Below are positions 5,206-6,277 of a stretch of 6,277 nt of DNA, in pieces (the stretch's first letter is position 1; every line of letters starts with the position of its first letter). Origin of the DNA: Smithella sp. D17 (lineage in GTDB: Bacteria; Desulfobacterota; Syntrophia; Syntrophales; Smithellaceae); contig JQOA01000116.1 of the NCBI GenBank assembly GCA_000753945.1, positions 1-6,277 on the forward strand. Direction: 5' to 3'. The notes under the pieces were generated by a model. It was not told where the DNA came from. It worked only from the letters and a program-made list of their open reading frames with translations, and did not search any database. The position numbers and the translations under genes are program-made.

Positions 5206-6277
5206 ATGAGTAAAAAAGTCATGGTAGCCATGAGTGGCGGCGTCGATTCATCTGTCGCTGCCCTGATGCTCACAAATGAAGGTTATGATGTCTCCGGTGT
5301 AACCATGTGTTTGGGTATTGAGGCGGAAGAAGATAGCGCGAAATGCTGCGGAGCCGCCGCTGTTGATGACGCAAAAAGAGTATGTGACCGGCTCAAAATT
5401 CCTCATTATGTTTTTGATTATGCTCTTGAGCTCGAAGATAAGGTCATTGCCAATTTCATCAGCGAATATCAGAAAGGAAGGACACCAAACCCCTGCGTCG
5501 AATGCAACCGTTACCTGAAATTCGGGAGTCTTCTGAAAAAGGCGAAAGTGCTCGGGTTTGATTTTCTGGCGACGGGTCATTATGCGTCCATCGAACGAAA
5601 CGAAGATGGCTATTGTCTAAAGAGGCCGAAGGACAGAAAAAAAGATCAGACATATTTTCTCTGGACCATGCCCTATGAAGGATTGGAAAACGTACTTTTC
5701 CCACTCGCTTCTCTGACCAAGGAGGCAGTAAGGGAGGTAGCAAAGAAAGCGTTCCTGCCTGTTGCGGAAAAACAGGAGAGTCAGGATATTTGTTTTGTAA
5801 CACAAAAGAATTATCAGGAGTTTCTCTTGGGAAGGGTGCAGAAAATAGAACCGGGTCCGATTGTCGATATGCAGGGAAAGATTCTGGGCAGGCATCGGGG
5901 TATTATATTTCATACTATCGGACAGCGGGGAGGCTTGGGTATCAGTCATGCAACACCGTTGTATGTTGTCTCCATTGATCCCGACAAAAACCGTATTGTT
6001 GTCGGTGAAAAAAAAGACTTAATGGCTAAGGGGCTTTTAGCCTGCAATGTGAACATGCTGGCTAAATCGTGGCCCGGGCAAGTTTATGCCAAGATCAGAT
6101 ACCGGAAAAAAGAGGCGCTCTGTAATGTAACGGTCGAAAAAAACAGGTTAAAAGCAATATTTGCTGAAGAGCAGGAAGCTATCACTCCCGGCCAGTCGGT
6201 GGTTTTTTATGAAAATGACCGCATACTGGGAGGTGGGGTACGAACGATTACAGGATATGAGCGACCCTGCGCGCTCA
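5206..6277 (+). CDS. mnmA: tRNA-specific 2-thiouridylase MnmA, 3' end reaching the right edge
   Basis: MnmA activates the C2 carbonyl of the wobble uridine (U34) of Lys, Glu and Gln tRNAs with ATP and inserts sulfur received from a persulfide relay, giving 2-thiouridine. The frame is open for 357 codons. The ATP PP-loop SGGVDSS is at 10-16, NPCVECNR (95-102) gives catalytic Cys100, GHYA (124-127) follows, and SQDICF (192-197) gives the persulfide Cys196. HTIGQRGGLGI (236-246) opens the central domain, and PGQSVVFYENDRILGGG (328-344) is the typical C-terminal beta-barrel end. The start at 5206 has GAGG 4 nt upstream. Family members are about 350-370 residues, so nearly all of the protein is here. 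Residues from about 346 (RTITGYERPCAL) are not family-like: their DNA is an inverted copy of Bro-N coding sequence from the left end, read in another frame. The true tail is therefore probably missing or replaced. No iscS- or tusA-type gene is adjacent. Confidence 0.93.
   Translation, partial: MSKKVMVAMSGGVDSSVAALMLTNEGYDVSGVTMCLGIEAEEDSAKCCGAAAVDDAKRVCDRLKIPHYVFDYALELEDKVIANFISEYQKGRTPNPCVECNRYLKFGSLLKKAKVLGFDFLATGHYASIERNEDGYCLKRPKDRKKDQTYFLWTMPYEGLENVLFPLASLTKEAVREVAKKAFLPVAEKQESQDICFVTQKNYQEFLLGRVQKIEPGPIVDMQGKILGRHRGIIFHTIGQRGGLGISHATPLYVVSIDPDKNRIVVGEKKDLMAKGLLACNVNMLAKSWPGQVYAKIRYRKKEALCNVTVEKNRLKAIFAEEQEAITPGQSVVFYENDRILGGGVRTITGYERPCAL
6239..6277. repeat. Right copy of the 39-bp terminal inverted repeat
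   Basis: Bases 6239-6277 are the exact reverse complement of 1-39. Beyond one mismatch (6238 against 40), seven more bases match (6231-6237 against 41-47), giving 46 of 47. Read in the frame one base ahead of mnmA, this copy encodes VGYERLQDMSDPARS, the Bro-N sequence seen at the left edge. Confidence 0.97.

Noticed and set aside
1..6277. The window as a transposon bounded by 39-bp terminal inverted repeats
   Set aside because: The left repeat is internal coding sequence of a Bro-N gene, no transposase is present, and the genes inside are housekeeping types. A chimera or a duplicated Bro-N segment explains it better.

Overview
The window is about 6.3 kb of bacterial DNA with ordinary chromosomal genes. 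Twin-arginine (Tat) lipoproteins, a two-cluster ferredoxin/flavodoxin protein, a lipoprotein made of TPR repeats with a Cys-rich tail, an Rrf2 regulator and an MnmA with a CVEC-type active site together suggest an anaerobic Gram-negative organism. Desulfobacterota (the former Deltaproteobacteria, Syntrophales-like) is my best guess; it rests on gene style only and is not firm.

Left half, all on the minus strand (read right to left). A Tat-exported, probably lipid-anchored amidohydrolase (1916-3475) is followed by a decayed internal piece of a nitrilase-type carbon-nitrogen hydrolase (1653-1898). Then comes a Tat-exported flavodoxin plus 2[4Fe-4S] ferredoxin protein (569-1519), a 43-residue small protein (381-512), and the first 126 codons of a Bro-N (prophage-antirepressor-like) protein that runs off the left edge (1-378). 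The last two are 2 bp apart and probably share a promoter at 542-572.

Right half, all on the plus strand. A divergent intergenic region (3476-3737) separates the amidohydrolase from a TPR lipoprotein (3738-4367). An Rrf2 regulator (4556-4996) follows, with a perfect 23-bp palindrome in its own promoter, which is a strong candidate for an autoregulatory operator. A 209-bp spacer packed with small hairpin-forming repeats leads to mnmA (5206 to the right edge), the tRNA 2-thiouridylase. An Fe-S-cluster Rrf2 protein beside a sulfur-transfer enzyme suggests sulfur or Fe-S control, although no cysteine desulfurase or scaffold gene is present here.

The most striking structural fact is that the two ends are inverted copies of each other: 39 bp are identical, and 46 of the first 47 bp match. 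The shared sequence belongs in frame to the Bro-N gene on the left. On the right it replaces the expected last residues of MnmA. This is either a chimeric or repeat-limited contig end, or a real rearrangement that joined mnmA to a second Bro-N copy. I found no RNA genes, CRISPR array or intact insertion sequence, and no convincing new multi-gene system.
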